Below are positions 1 through 8,041 of a stretch of DNA of 64,000 bases, in pieces; the first letter of the stretch is position 1; each line of letters begins with the position of its first letter. The position numbers and the translations under genes are program-made. Under the pieces are notes generated by a model. The model was not told the origin of the DNA. It made no database searches and was given only the letters and a program-made list of their open reading frames with translations. Source of the stretch: Hylemonella sp. (GTDB taxonomy: Bacteria; Pseudomonadota; Gammaproteobacteria; Burkholderiales; Burkholderiaceae_C); NCBI RefSeq assembly GCF_027532185.1, contig NZ_JAPZSV010000007.1:124001-188000 (forward strand), in the 5' to 3' direction.

Positions 1-551
1 ACGCCCGCCGTCCCTTCGAAAGACTTGGGCATCCGGGTCACATAGTCCACCACCGCGCCGACCGAGTTGCCGGGATAGGCGGCCGAGTAGGGGCCGTACA
101 TCACGTCGACGCGCTCGATCTCCTCGGGGCTCACCATGCCCCAGCGCGGCGTGTAGGTCGCGCCGTTGCCCAGGTAGTTGGACAGCAGGATGCCGTCGGC
201 ATAGACCGCCGAACGCGCACTGTTGCCTGTGCCCGAGGCACGACTGGAGAGCACGGCGTGGTTGTAGTCGCCGATGTAGCGCTTGCGTACGAGCAGGCTG
301 GGGAAATATTTCAGCGCGTCCTGGGCATCGGTGGCGTTGATCGTCTCTTCGATCTGCTCGCGCGTCACGCCCTCGATGGTGGCGGGGATCTGCGTAGGCA
401 GCGAGGTGGGCTGGCCGCTGTTGACGGTGACCACCCCGAGGGATTTGACAGGGGCCTCGGCTTTGTCTGCTTCAGACAAGGCCAGGGTTTGTGCCAGCAG
501 GGGCACGGGAAAGGCCAGGGCGAGGGCCCAGGCCAGGCGGGTCTTCCGCAT
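1..551 (-). CDS. TonB-dependent outer-membrane receptor, N-terminal part (runs off the left edge)
   Basis: The first about 183 residues are visible; the rest lies beyond the window. The reading begins MRKTRLAWALALAFPVPLLAQ, a signal peptide with a cleavage site around residue 20. A plug-type domain follows: EGVTREQIEETINATDAQDAL, then SARSAVYADGILLSNYLG and EEIERVDVMYGPYSAAYPG, the usual order in TonB-dependent receptors. Such proteins take up metal chelates or other ligands through the outer membrane using TonB energy. The ATG at 551 is about 75 bp downstream of a DUF2946-like gene on the same strand, a pairing that I associate with copper-type receptors. The substrate is inferred only. No TonB box was clearly identified. 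Confidence 0.85.
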   Translation of the reverse strand, partial: MRKTRLAWALALAFPVPLLAQTLALSEADKAEAPVKSLGVVTVNSGQPTSLPTQIPATIEGVTREQIEETINATDAQDALKYFPSLLVRKRYIGDYNHAVLSSRASGTGNSARSAVYADGILLSNYLGNGATYTPRWGMVSPEEIERVDVMYGPYSAAYPGNSVGAVVDYVTRMPKSFEGTAG

Positions 552-625
552 GGAAACGCTCCAGAAACATCGAAACAGGCAGCCGGGCCTGCGCGCTGGC
601 GCTCAGGCGGGCTGTGCGGGATGGT

Positions 626-991
626 TCAGGAGAGAGAAGGTGGGCCGCGTGGCGGCAGCGGCGCGGCCGTGCGCGCCGCGATGTGGGCCGCGGCCACGGG
701 CTGTAGCGCGTGGGCCAGCGACGAGGGCGCCACGACCACCGTGGTGAGCACCGGTGGCGGTGCGGCCACCGTGGCGCACAGGGGGCAGTCCAGCGTGTGG
801 CCGCGCTCCTGCGCCGTGCCGTCGGCGCTCTTGACGATGAGCTTCATCGCGCCACCCGTGGCACAGATCAGCTCCAGCGACTGCGGCTGCACCAGGGGCG
901 TAGCGATGGCCACGCCGAGCGACAGCACGAACCAGGCCAGCACGAGGCGGGCGAGGAAACGGGCGTGACGCAGGGCTTGCATGACCCGCAT
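626..991 (-). CDS. Small DUF2946-like protein with a CxxC motif
   Basis: About 121 residues, starting MRVMQALRHARF (ATG at 991; a second in-frame ATG at 982 would also serve). A hydrophobic segment at residues 13-32 looks like a signal peptide or anchor. It is followed by LICATGGAMKLIVKSADG and a CPLC pair near residue 77, the layout of the DUF2946 family, whose members often precede TonB-dependent metal receptors. The C-terminal third is rich in alanine and proline and low in complexity. The next gene on the same strand is the TonB receptor at 551, so a metal-related pair is plausible. Its biochemical role is not known. The family call rests on recalled features, not on a search. Confidence 0.6.
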   Translation of the reverse strand: MRVMQALRHARFLARLVLAWFVLSLGVAIATPLVQPQSLELICATGGAMKLIVKSADGTAQERGHTLDCPLCATVAAPPPVLTTVVVAPSSLAHALQPVAAAHIAARTAAPLPPRGPPSLS

Positions 992-1039
992 TATCGCCGA
1001 GCCCGCAGCCAGGACGCGATGCAGATCTGACCGCATGGC

Positions 1040-1053
1040 TTGACATGCATCAA
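1040..1053. promoter_or_regulatory. FNR/ANR-like box upstream of the DksA-like gene
   Basis: The sequence TTGACATGCATCAA matches the FNR/ANR consensus TTGAT-N4-ATCAA at nine of ten fixed positions. It lies about 50 bp before the ATG at 1103, within range for an activator site. Oxygen-dependent control of the two downstream genes is an inference. Confidence 0.45.
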
Positions 1054-1102
1054 AGACGCCCACGGCGCGCGGGCGCATGATGACCTCATCAGGAGACACG
1101 CC

Positions 1103-1471
1103 ATGAGCATTCGAGACACCACGTCGTACAAGCAGCAGTTGCTGGCGCAACGCGCCACGTTGCTCAGCCAACTCGCCACTCTGCGCGGCGGCCCGGTGGG
1201 GCGCGCCCAGGCCTCGGCCGCCCACTATGGCGACCGCGAGCCCGATTCCCGCGCGCAGATGGAAAGCGAGCGCGGGCTGGAGTTCACGCTCGACGCGCGC
1301 GAAAACGCCGAGCTCGACGCCATCGCCGCGGCGCTGCAGCGCATCGAAGCCGGCGTCTACGGCGTCTGCACCGACTGCGGTGCAGACATCGCCGAGGCAC
1401 GCCTGCACGCGGCCCCCGAGACAGTGCGCTGCCTCGCCTGCCAGGACCGGCTGGAACACGCGCGTCGCTAA
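1103..1471 (+). CDS. DksA/TraR-family zinc-finger protein
   Basis: This 122-residue protein has a helical N-terminal half and a C4 zinc finger near residues 90-114, with CTDC and CLAC separated by 17 residues, as in TraR/DksA C4 proteins. Family members bind RNA polymerase through the secondary channel and alter its response to ppGpp. The fragment FTLDARENAELDAIAAAL followed by RIEAGVYGVC is the typical lead-in to the finger. I chose the ATG at 1103 over an in-frame start at 1040 because AGGAGA sits 8-12 bp before it. At 122 residues it is shorter than housekeeping DksA (about 150), so it is more likely a paralogue than dksA itself. An FNR-like box lies just upstream. Confidence 0.85.
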   Translation: MSIRDTTSYKQQLLAQRATLLSQLATLRGGPVGRAQASAAHYGDREPDSRAQMESERGLEFTLDARENAELDAIAAALQRIEAGVYGVCTDCGADIAEARLHAAPETVRCLACQDRLEHARR

Positions 1472-1500
1472 CCCTTCACCCCCCACCAGGAGACCCCTGC

Positions 1501-1905
1501 ATGAGTACTTTTCACGCCATCGTCTGGCTCGACCGCAACGAAGCCCACGTGATCCTCTTCGATCGTGAACACATCGCGGCACAGAAAATCAAGTCACGCA
1601 GCACGCACAAGGCCGGCGGCGCGCCGGGCCGCGGCGATCTGCCCAAGACCCCGCACAGCGCGAAGAGTGGCGACGAGGCCTACTACCACGCGATCGCCGA
1701 GTCGCTCAAGGGCGTACACGAGATCCTGGTGACGGGACCGGCCCAGGCCAAGGACGAATTCAAGGCGCATTGCGCACGCCATGACAAGGACATCGACCAG
1801 GCCATCGTCGACGTGATCAGCAGTGACCACCCGAGCGACGGCCAGCTCGTAGCGATGGCCAAACAGTATTTTTTGAAGTACGACCGCATGCAAGGGCAGG
1901 CCTGA
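1501..1905 (+). CDS. Small translational-machinery-type protein (bacterial eRF1-like family)
   Basis: The protein has 134 residues, starts MSTFHAIVWLDRNEAHVILF, and contains HEILVTGPAQAKDEF and a C-terminal QLVAMAKQYFLKYDRM. This pattern matches small proteins annotated as translational machinery protein or host-attachment-like, which resemble the central domain of eRF1/Pelota. No catalytic motif is known for them. The gene lies 29 bp after the DksA-like gene, preceded by AGGAG, so the two are probably co-transcribed, perhaps from the FNR-like box at 1040. The functional link to ribosomes is taken from the family name and is not shown by this sequence. Confidence 0.6.
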   Translation: MSTFHAIVWLDRNEAHVILFDREHIAAQKIKSRSTHKAGGAPGRGDLPKTPHSAKSGDEAYYHAIAESLKGVHEILVTGPAQAKDEFKAHCARHDKDIDQAIVDVISSDHPSDGQLVAMAKQYFLKYDRMQGQA

Positions 1906-1920
1906 TGACCCAGGCCCATG

Positions 1921-1950
1921 AAAAAGGCGCTCCACGGAGCGCCTTTTCTT
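1921..1950. terminator. Bidirectional intrinsic terminator
   Basis: A GGCGCTCC/GGAGCGCC hairpin is flanked by an A-run on the left and TTTTCTTCTT on the right. It can therefore stop transcription from the gene ending at 1905 and from the minus-strand gene ending at 1970. Confidence 0.8.
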
Positions 1951-1969
1951 CTTGCCGCAGCGGCTCGGC

Positions 1970-2980
1970 TCAGCCCGCCAGCGGCGCGATCTTCTGCTCG
2001 ATGGCGCCGAAGACGGACTGGCCGTCCTTGCCCTTCATCTCGATGCGGATGGTGTCACCGAACTTCATGTAGTCGGTCACGGGCTGGCCATCGAGGATGG
2101 TTTCGATGGCGCGCTTCTCCGCAATGCAGCTGTAGCCCTTGCTCCATTCCTTCTTGCCATTGACCTCGGTGGCACGGTTGCTCACCGTGCCCGAGCCAAT
2201 GATGCTGCCCGCGCGCACATTGCGCGTCTTGGCCAGATGCGCGATCAGCTGCCCGAAGTGGAAGGTCATCTCCTCGCCCGCCTCGCACATGCCCACGGTG
2301 CGGCCATTCCACACGCTTTGCAGCGTGAGGTGCACGCGCCCCCCCGCCCAGGCCTCGCCGAGTTCGTCAGGCGTGACGGCCACAGGGCCGAAGGCCGTGG
2401 CGGGCTTGCTCTGCAGGAAGCCGAAGCCCTTGGCCAGCTCGTCGGGAATCAGGTTGCGAAGGCTCACGTCGTTGGCGATCATGAGCAGGCGGATGCCGTC
2501 GATGGCCTGCTCGGGGCCGGCGCCCATGGGCACGTCGGCCGTGACCACGGCCACCTCGGCCTCGAAGTCGATGCCGTGCGTCTCGCTGACACACACCACG
2601 TCGTCGCAGGGGCCCAGGAAATCGTCGCTGCCGCCCTGGTACATCAGCGGGTCGGTGTAGAAGCTGGCCGGCACCTCAGACTTGCGCGCCAGGCGCACCA
2701 GCTCCACGTGGTTGATGTAGGCTGAGCCGTCGGCCCACTGGTAGGCGCGCGGCAGCGGCGCCATGCACATCTTGGGATCAAACGGAAAAGCGTGGCGCGC
2801 CTTGCCCTGGTTCAGCGTCACGTAGAGATCCTGCAGCTGGGGCGAGAGGAAGTTCCAGTCATCCAGCACCTGCTGCAGATGCTGGGCGATGCCGGTCGCA
2901 TAATGCGCCGTGCTCAGATCGCGCGAGACGACGACCAATTGGCCGTCGCGCGAACCGTCCTTGTAAGTGGCAAGCTTCAT
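1970..2980 (-). CDS. Fumarylacetoacetate hydrolase family protein
   Basis: The protein has 336 residues, close to the two-domain bacterial FAH-family length. The N-terminal part reads MKLATYKDGSRDGQLVVVS. The metal- and substrate-binding region holds GIDFEAEVAVVTADVP near residue 137, MIANDVSLRNLIP near 170 and IGSGTVSNR near 264, matching the conserved acidic metal-ligand pattern (DFE, ND). Such enzymes hydrolyse carbon-carbon bonds in acylpyruvate-type intermediates of aromatic or tyrosine catabolism. The gene is divergent from an IclR-type regulator at 3054, a common arrangement for a catabolic gene and its controller. The precise substrate cannot be read; fumarylacetoacetate itself is one candidate. 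Confidence 0.88.
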   Translation of the reverse strand: MKLATYKDGSRDGQLVVVSRDLSTAHYATGIAQHLQQVLDDWNFLSPQLQDLYVTLNQGKARHAFPFDPKMCMAPLPRAYQWADGSAYINHVELVRLARKSEVPASFYTDPLMYQGGSDDFLGPCDDVVCVSETHGIDFEAEVAVVTADVPMGAGPEQAIDGIRLLMIANDVSLRNLIPDELAKGFGFLQSKPATAFGPVAVTPDELGEAWAGGRVHLTLQSVWNGRTVGMCEAGEEMTFHFGQLIAHLAKTRNVRAGSIIGSGTVSNRATEVNGKKEWSKGYSCIAEKRAIETILDGQPVTDYMKFGDTIRIEMKGKDGQSVFGAIEQKIAPLAG

Positions 2981-3053
2981 CGACGTGTGAGTGTGTGTTT
3001 GCTGATCGTTCAGGCGGTTTCGCCGGGCGAAACCAAGAGCCGATTATTAGACC

Positions 3054-3833
3054 ATGGACAAGACACGTGCCGGCATCCAGTCCGTCGAGGTGGGCTACGC
3101 CCTGCTGGAGGCATTGGCGCGCGCGCGCGGCCCGCTGATGCTGCGCGACCTGGCCGCCAGCGCGGGCATGAGTGCGGCCAAGGCCCACCGCTACCTCGTA
3201 AGCTTCCAGCGCCTGGGCCTGGTGAGCCAGGACGCCGCCAGCGCGCGCTACGACCTGGGCCCGGCCGCACTGCGCATGGGCCTGGCCGCCATCACGCGGC
3301 TGGACGCCGTGAAGCTGGCACGCGAGCGCCTGCCCGCACTGATGCCTCAGATCGGCCACACGCTGGCGCTGGCCGTCTGGGGCAACCACGGGCCGACCAT
3401 CGTCCACTGGGAGGAGTCGCCCGAAGCCGTCACCGTGAACCTGCGCCTGGGCGACGTCATGCCCCTGCTGTCCTCGGCCACCGGGCGCTGCTTTGCGGCC
3501 CATGTTTCGCGTGAAGCGATTGCACCCCTGCTGCGCGCCGAACTGGCCCGCGCACGCCAGCTCGGCCGCACCGACCTACCGCGCACCCAGGCCGAACTCA
3601 AGACCCTGCTCGACGATGTGCGAGAGCGTGGTCTGGCGCGCGTGGTGGACACGCTGCTGCCCGGCATCGCGGGCTTTTGCGCGCCGGTGTTCGACTTCGA
3701 CGGCCACCTGGTGCTCGGCATCGTGGCCATGGGCTCGGTCGCCACCTTCGACACGGACTGGCACGGCAGCGTGGCCACGACACTAGACCAGGCGGCCCGC
3801 CAGCTCTCTCGCGACCTCGGCCACGCCGACTGA
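3054..3833 (+). CDS. IclR-family transcriptional regulator
   Basis: The protein has 259 residues. An N-terminal winged helix-turn-helix (residues about 8-65: GVQ-type start IQSVEVGYALLEAL, then LRDLAASAGMSAAKAHRYLV) precedes an IclR effector domain ending in a GIAGFCAPVFD-type segment near residue 205 and LGIVAMGSVATF near 220. IclR proteins bind small aromatic or organic acids and control adjacent catabolic operons. The 73-bp gap to the divergent FAH-family gene should hold the shared operator, so regulation of that gene is likely. Ends 2 bp before the start of the DUF3108 gene, suggesting co-transcription with it. Confidence 0.92.
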   Translation: MDKTRAGIQSVEVGYALLEALARARGPLMLRDLAASAGMSAAKAHRYLVSFQRLGLVSQDAASARYDLGPAALRMGLAAITRLDAVKLARERLPALMPQIGHTLALAVWGNHGPTIVHWEESPEAVTVNLRLGDVMPLLSSATGRCFAAHVSREAIAPLLRAELARARQLGRTDLPRTQAELKTLLDDVRERGLARVVDTLLPGIAGFCAPVFDFDGHLVLGIVAMGSVATFDTDWHGSVATTLDQAARQLSRDLGHAD

Positions 3834-3835
3834 GC

Positions 3836-4843
3836 ATGCCCCACGCCTGGCGTCGACTGCTGCTGTGCGCGCTGCTGGCCCTGGCGGCGCATCTGCTCCT
3901 GCTGGCGCTTTTCGGCCCACGTGTGCAGGCGCCTCACGTCAGCACCATCGCCCAGCCCCTGGTTTACGCACTGGAATCAGCCCCGGTGAGGCCGCCGCCC
4001 GTGCCCACCGCCACGCGCGCGCCGCGGCGCCCCCGCCCCGCCACGGCCTTGCCAGCGCCGCCGGTCCTCGCCGAGGCACCGGCCCCTGAACCCGCGGCCG
4101 AAACGGAACCTCCCTCTCCCGAGCCAACGCCTGAGCCAGCCCCTGCCGTGAGCGAGGCCACGCCCCTGCCCGCTGCAGCGCCCCCTGAGCCTGCGCCGCC
4201 GCCTGCCAGCATCCCCGGCTCGCTGCGCCTGAAGTACGGCATCCAGGGCGAGGTGAAGGGCATGGCCTACCAGGCCAGCGGGGAGCTGCTCTGGGCCCAC
4301 GACGGCCAGGACTACGAGGCGCGTCTCGAAGTGGGAGCCTTTCTTCTGGGCTCGCGCGTGCAGGGCAGCCGCGGCCGCATCACCGCCGAGGGCCTGCAGC
4401 CGCAACGCTTCACCGACCGTTCGCGCCGTGAGCGCATCACGGAGTTCGACCACGCCCAGGCCCAGGTGCGTTTCAGCGAAGGCGCGCCTGCGGCGGCGCT
4501 GAGCGCCGGCACGCAGGACCCGCTCAGCGTGTTCATGCAGCTCGCCAGCCAGCTGGCCAGCCAGCCCGGGCTCTACCCGCCGGGCACGGAGCTGGCCCTG
4601 CAAGTGGCCGGTCTGCGGGGCATCGACACCTGGCGTCTGGTCATCGGGGCCGAGGAAACGCTGACCCTGCCCGGTGGCGAACTGCTGACGCGCAAGCTCA
4701 GCCGCGTGGTGGAGGGCAAGGACGATTTGCGCGTGGACGTCTGGCTGGCACCGGCGCTCAACTGGCTGCCCGCACGCATCCGCCTCACCCAGGCCAGCGG
4801 CGACACCATCGACCAGCAGTGGCGCGGCAGCGAGGCGCCCTGA
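3836..4843 (+). CDS. DUF3108-type protein with proline-rich linker
   Basis: The protein has 335 residues. A hydrophobic anchor (residues about 7-24, LLLCALLALAAHLLLLALFG) is followed by a long Pro/Ala/Glu-rich linker (about 45-120), which resembles a TonB-like periplasmic spacer. The C-terminal domain begins near SLRLKYGIQGEVKGM and contains FTDRSRRERITEFD and QDPLSVFMQLASQL, as in DUF3108 proteins. Predicted to be anchored in the inner membrane with the domain in the periplasm. The ATG at 3836 follows the IclR stop by 2 bp. DUF3108 proteins have no established biochemical role. Confidence 0.8.
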   Translation: MPHAWRRLLLCALLALAAHLLLLALFGPRVQAPHVSTIAQPLVYALESAPVRPPPVPTATRAPRRPRPATALPAPPVLAEAPAPEPAAETEPPSPEPTPEPAPAVSEATPLPAAAPPEPAPPPASIPGSLRLKYGIQGEVKGMAYQASGELLWAHDGQDYEARLEVGAFLLGSRVQGSRGRITAEGLQPQRFTDRSRRERITEFDHAQAQVRFSEGAPAAALSAGTQDPLSVFMQLASQLASQPGLYPPGTELALQVAGLRGIDTWRLVIGAEETLTLPGGELLTRKLSRVVEGKDDLRVDVWLAPALNWLPARIRLTQASGDTIDQQWRGSEAP

Positions 4844-4916
4844 GCTGCGGGCCTTGGGTCTTGAATTCGGCGACGACGGCGCCACGTACGCCATGGATTT
4901 CTCTGGATACGCCGCC

Positions 4917-5192
4917 ATGAATACCCTCTACGACTCGGACACCTTCATCGTCAACCATCTGCTCCCCGCAGCGGAGGAGGAGGCGCAGGCGGACCGGCCC
5001 ATGCTGCTGCGCCACGGCTTCGAGATCGTGGACAAGCACACGGGCCGCGAGGTCTACCTCGACGGCGCCTGGGCCGAGCTCTTCCAGCGCCGCCTGCTGG
5101 AATGGCAGCGCGTCACGCCCACCCAGGAAGAAGTCGAAGACACCTTGGCGCAATACGCCGGGCTGGCGCAGACGCCCATCCACGTGCACTGA
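4917..5192 (+). CDS. BTH_I0359/DUF3567-like small protein
   Basis: This 91-residue protein starts MNTLYDSDTFIVNHLLP and contains GFEIVDKHTGREVYLDG and TPTQEEVEDTLAQYA, features of a small family largely confined to Burkholderiales and of unknown function. An in-frame ATG at 4893 would add eight residues. I prefer 4917 because family members begin just before the YDS segment. There is no signal peptide, so the protein is cytosolic. It is the best lineage marker near the left end of the window. Confidence 0.8.
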   Translation: MNTLYDSDTFIVNHLLPAAEEEAQADRPMLLRHGFEIVDKHTGREVYLDGAWAELFQRRLLEWQRVTPTQEEVEDTLAQYAGLAQTPIHVH

Positions 5193-5193
5193 G

Positions 5194-6243
5194 CTAGGGC
5201 CGCGTGTAGAGGCGCCGGTACAGCGGATCGACCAGCAGCAGCACCGCAAACAGCCGGCAGATCTGGAACACCGTCACTACGGGCGCCCCCAGCTGCAATA
5301 CCTTGGCGGTGATGGACATCTCGGCGATACCACCGGGTGCGGTGCCGAGCAAGAGCGTGGCCGGGTGCAGGCCGGTGCCCAGTGACAGCAGCCAGCCAAA
5401 GCCGGCACTGAGCACGATCATCGCTAACGTGCCCACGGCCACCGCAGCCAGCCAGCGCGGTGCCGTGTGCACAAAGGCCGGCGTGAAGCGCACGCCCAGG
5501 CTCACGCCGATCAAGAGCTGCGCGGTGTTCGAGAGCACGGCGGGAATGCCCGTGAGCTCGACGCCTGTCAGCGTGAGCGCCATGGCCAGCACCATGGGCC
5601 CGAGGAACCAAGGATTGGCGTAGCCCAGCCGCTGCAGCGCCAGCGCACTCGCCCCCGCAAGCAGCACCAGCAACGCCAGCCCCCTGGGCTCAAAGGCCAG
5701 CGGGGTGGTGAGCGCCAGATCCACCCCCTGCACGCCGCTGAACTGCATGCCGAAGGGAATCAGCACCGCCACGATGAGCAGGCGCAGGCTGTGAGCTGCG
5801 GCCACGAGGTCGGTGCGCGCGCCAGCGCGCTCGGACAGCAAGGTCATCTCCGAGGCCGCGCCGATGGCACCGGCGAACCAGGTCGTGGCGCGGTTGAGCC
5901 CCGGCAGGTGCCGCGCCTGTGTGCGGTGCAGCCAGAGCCCGAACAGCCAGCCCAGCAGCAGCGCCCACACGATGCCCAGCAGCACGGCCCACCAGAGACT
6001 GAGCACCAGCGCGCCCATCACGGGGGTGAAGTACAGGCCGAGCGCCAGGCCGATGGTGCACTGGCCCGCGTTGCGCAGCGGCGCCCAGCTCGCTGTACGT
6101 GCGCGCAGCATGGTGGCGATGGCGGTGGCCAGCAGCGGACCGATGAACCAGGGCAGCGGTATGCGCAGCCACACGCAGAGCAGGGCGGCGGCCAGGGCCA
6201 GCAGCAAGGTGGCCGAAATACGTACAGGGGAGAGGGCAGGCAT
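5194..6243 (-). CDS. AbrB-family (ammonia monooxygenase-related) membrane protein
   Basis: About 349 residues with roughly ten hydrophobic segments in two similar halves. Each half has a characteristic PWFIGPLLA or PWFLGPMVLAMAL element followed by a conserved GLALG or GVSLG loop. A GTAPGGIAEMS segment near residue 310 is typical of the AbrB/YgjV-like integral membrane family. Family members have been loosely linked to ammonia monooxygenase, but there is no such enzyme here and the transported substrate is unknown. I chose ATG 6243 because the hydrophobic reading starts there; an upstream ATG at 6267 would add eight residues. Convergent with the DUF3567-like gene, whose stop lies 1 bp away. 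Confidence 0.82.
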   Translation of the reverse strand: MPALSPVRISATLLLALAAALLCVWLRIPLPWFIGPLLATAIATMLRARTASWAPLRNAGQCTIGLALGLYFTPVMGALVLSLWWAVLLGIVWALLLGWLFGLWLHRTQARHLPGLNRATTWFAGAIGAASEMTLLSERAGARTDLVAAAHSLRLLIVAVLIPFGMQFSGVQGVDLALTTPLAFEPRGLALLVLLAGASALALQRLGYANPWFLGPMVLAMALTLTGVELTGIPAVLSNTAQLLIGVSLGVRFTPAFVHTAPRWLAAVAVGTLAMIVLSAGFGWLLSLGTGLHPATLLLGTAPGGIAEMSITAKVLQLGAPVVTVFQICRLFAVLLLVDPLYRRLYTRP

Positions 6244-6278
6244 GGAGAGCGCGTAGTATCGCCGCATCGGAGGAACTC

Positions 6279-6611
6279 ATGAGCGACGAACTGACCGGCT
6301 ACTGCGTGGTGCAGACCACTCTGCCCAGCGAAGCCCAGGCCGCCGAACTGGCACGCGCCCTGGTGCAGGCCCGCCTCGCGGCCTGCGTGCAGGTACAGGC
6401 CATCCGCAGCTACTACGTCTGGCAGGAACGGGCACATGACGAGCCCGAATGGCTGCTGGCCATCAAGACGCGCCGCGCACTCTACCCGCAGCTCGAAGCC
6501 TGGTTACGCGAGCGGCATCCCTACGACACCCCCGAGATCATCTGCCTGCCCATCACCGCAGGCGGCGCGGCCTATCTGGCTTGGGTGGACAGCAACACAG
6601 GCGCGTCCTAA
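6279..6611 (+). CDS. cutA: Divalent-cation tolerance protein CutA
   Basis: This 110-residue protein has the CutA length and pattern. It opens with CVVQTTLPSEAQAAELA, continues with ARLAACVQVQAIRSYYVWQ, and has EWLLAIKTRRALYPQLEAWL and HPYDTPEIICLPI, matching the trimeric ferredoxin-like CutA1 fold. Copper and other divalent cation tolerance is the historic role; the molecular function remains unsettled. GGAGGAACTC sits just before the ATG. Its stop overlaps the convergent aminotransferase stop by 4 bp. Confidence 0.93.
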   Translation: MSDELTGYCVVQTTLPSEAQAAELARALVQARLAACVQVQAIRSYYVWQERAHDEPEWLLAIKTRRALYPQLEAWLRERHPYDTPEIICLPITAGGAAYLAWVDSNTGAS

Positions 6612-7948
6612 GCCAGCTTGCGCAAGGCCTTGGCGATGGTCTCCACCATCTGCTCGATCTGCGCCGGCTCCACCACATAGGCCGGGGCCAGCACCACGTT
6701 CTCACCGGCCGGGCGCACCAGCACGCCCTGCCTGAAGCAGTCGAGGAAGACCTCGTAGGCGCGCTGGCCCACCAGGCCCGGGCGGCTCTGCAGCTCAATC
6801 GCCGTCGCCAGGCCCAGGCTGCGGATGCCCGCCACATGCGGCAGGCCCTTGAGCGTGGCATGGGCCACATCACCTAGCACCCAGCCCATGCGGCCCGCGC
6901 GCGCGAAGAGGTCTTCGTCGCGGAACACATCCAGCGTGGCCACGGCCGCGGCGCAGGCCACGGGATGGCCCGAGTAGGTGTAGCCATGAAACAGCTCGAT
7001 CTGATGCGCCGGGCTGTCGCGGTGCGCGTCCATCACGGCATCGAAGATGCCCTGGCGACACAGCACACCGCCCAGCGGGATCACGCCATTGGTCACGCAC
7101 TTGGCAAAGGTCAGCAGGTCCGGCACCACGCCGTAGTAGTCGGCGCCAAAGGGTGTGCCCAGGCGGCCGAAGCCGGTGATGACCTCGTCGAAGATCAGCA
7201 GGATGCCGTGGCGGTCGCAGATCTCGCGCAGGCGCTTGAGGTAGCCCTGCGGCGGCACGTACCAGCCGGCACTGCCCGCCACGGGCTCGACGATGACCGC
7301 CGCCACATTGGACGGATCGTGCAGGGGCAGGATGCGCTGCTCCAGCTCCAGCAGCAGGTCTTCGTCCCACACGGGCTCCACACCGTTGTAATAGGCGTGC
7401 TTCACCGGGTCGTGGATGAAGCGCAGATGGTCCACGCGCGGCAGCATCGCGCCTGAAAACGTCTTTCGGTTGGCCGGGATGCCGCCCACGCTGATGCCGC
7501 CAAAGCCCACGCCGTGGTAGCCTCGTTCGCGGCCGATGAAGACCGTGCGCTGCGCCTGGCCGCGCGCGCGGTGGTAGGCCAGCGCCACCTTGAGTGCTGT
7601 GTCCACGGCCTCGCTGCCCGAGCTGCAGAACAGCACCTTGTTCAGATCGCCCGGCGCCAGCGCGGTGATGCGCTCGGCCGCCTCGAAGGAGCGGTCGTTG
7701 CCGCTCTGGAAAGCGGTGGCGTAGTCCAGCGTCTCCAGCTGGCGGCTGATGGCGGCATTGATCTCGCGGCGTTTGTGGCCCGCACCCACACACCAGAGGC
7801 TGGAAATGCCGTCGAGCACCTGACGGCCGTCGTGGGTGGTGAAGTGCATGCCCTCGGCCGCCACGAAGACGCGCGGGTCCAGCGCGAAACTGCGGTTGGG
7901 CGTGAAGGGCAGCCACTGGGACTGCAGCGGGATGTCAGCGCGGGCCAT
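6608..7948 (-). CDS. Class III (omega-amino acid:pyruvate type) aminotransferase
   Basis: This 446-residue PLP enzyme carries the class III signature: GSEAVDTALKVALAYHRARG for the phosphate-binding turn, FDEVITGFGRLG with the cofactor-binding aspartate, and a Schiff-base lysine in TFAKCVTNG near residue 290. The N-terminal segment LQSQWLPFTPNRSF and the SSLWCVGAGHKR motif resemble beta-alanine:pyruvate and other omega-amino acid transaminases. ATG 7948 is preferred because AGGAG lies 9-13 bp upstream and the alternative 7996 start adds an unconserved stretch. Likely substrates are beta-alanine or similar omega-amino acids with pyruvate, but sequence alone does not fix this. Divergent from purU. 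Confidence 0.88.
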   Translation of the reverse strand: MARADIPLQSQWLPFTPNRSFALDPRVFVAAEGMHFTTHDGRQVLDGISSLWCVGAGHKRREINAAISRQLETLDYATAFQSGNDRSFEAAERITALAPGDLNKVLFCSSGSEAVDTALKVALAYHRARGQAQRTVFIGRERGYHGVGFGGISVGGIPANRKTFSGAMLPRVDHLRFIHDPVKHAYYNGVEPVWDEDLLLELEQRILPLHDPSNVAAVIVEPVAGSAGWYVPPQGYLKRLREICDRHGILLIFDEVITGFGRLGTPFGADYYGVVPDLLTFAKCVTNGVIPLGGVLCRQGIFDAVMDAHRDSPAHQIELFHGYTYSGHPVACAAAVATLDVFRDEDLFARAGRMGWVLGDVAHATLKGLPHVAGIRSLGLATAIELQSRPGLVGQRAYEVFLDCFRQGVLVRPAGENVVLAPAYVVEPAQIEQMVETIAKALRKLA

Positions 7949-8041
7949 GCCAGCCGTCTCCTGAAAATTGCGACAATGGAGGGCCGCGAACGTCATGAGC
8001 GCACGCGTCCCAGATCACCCCATCCTGCCACAAGGGTTTCC

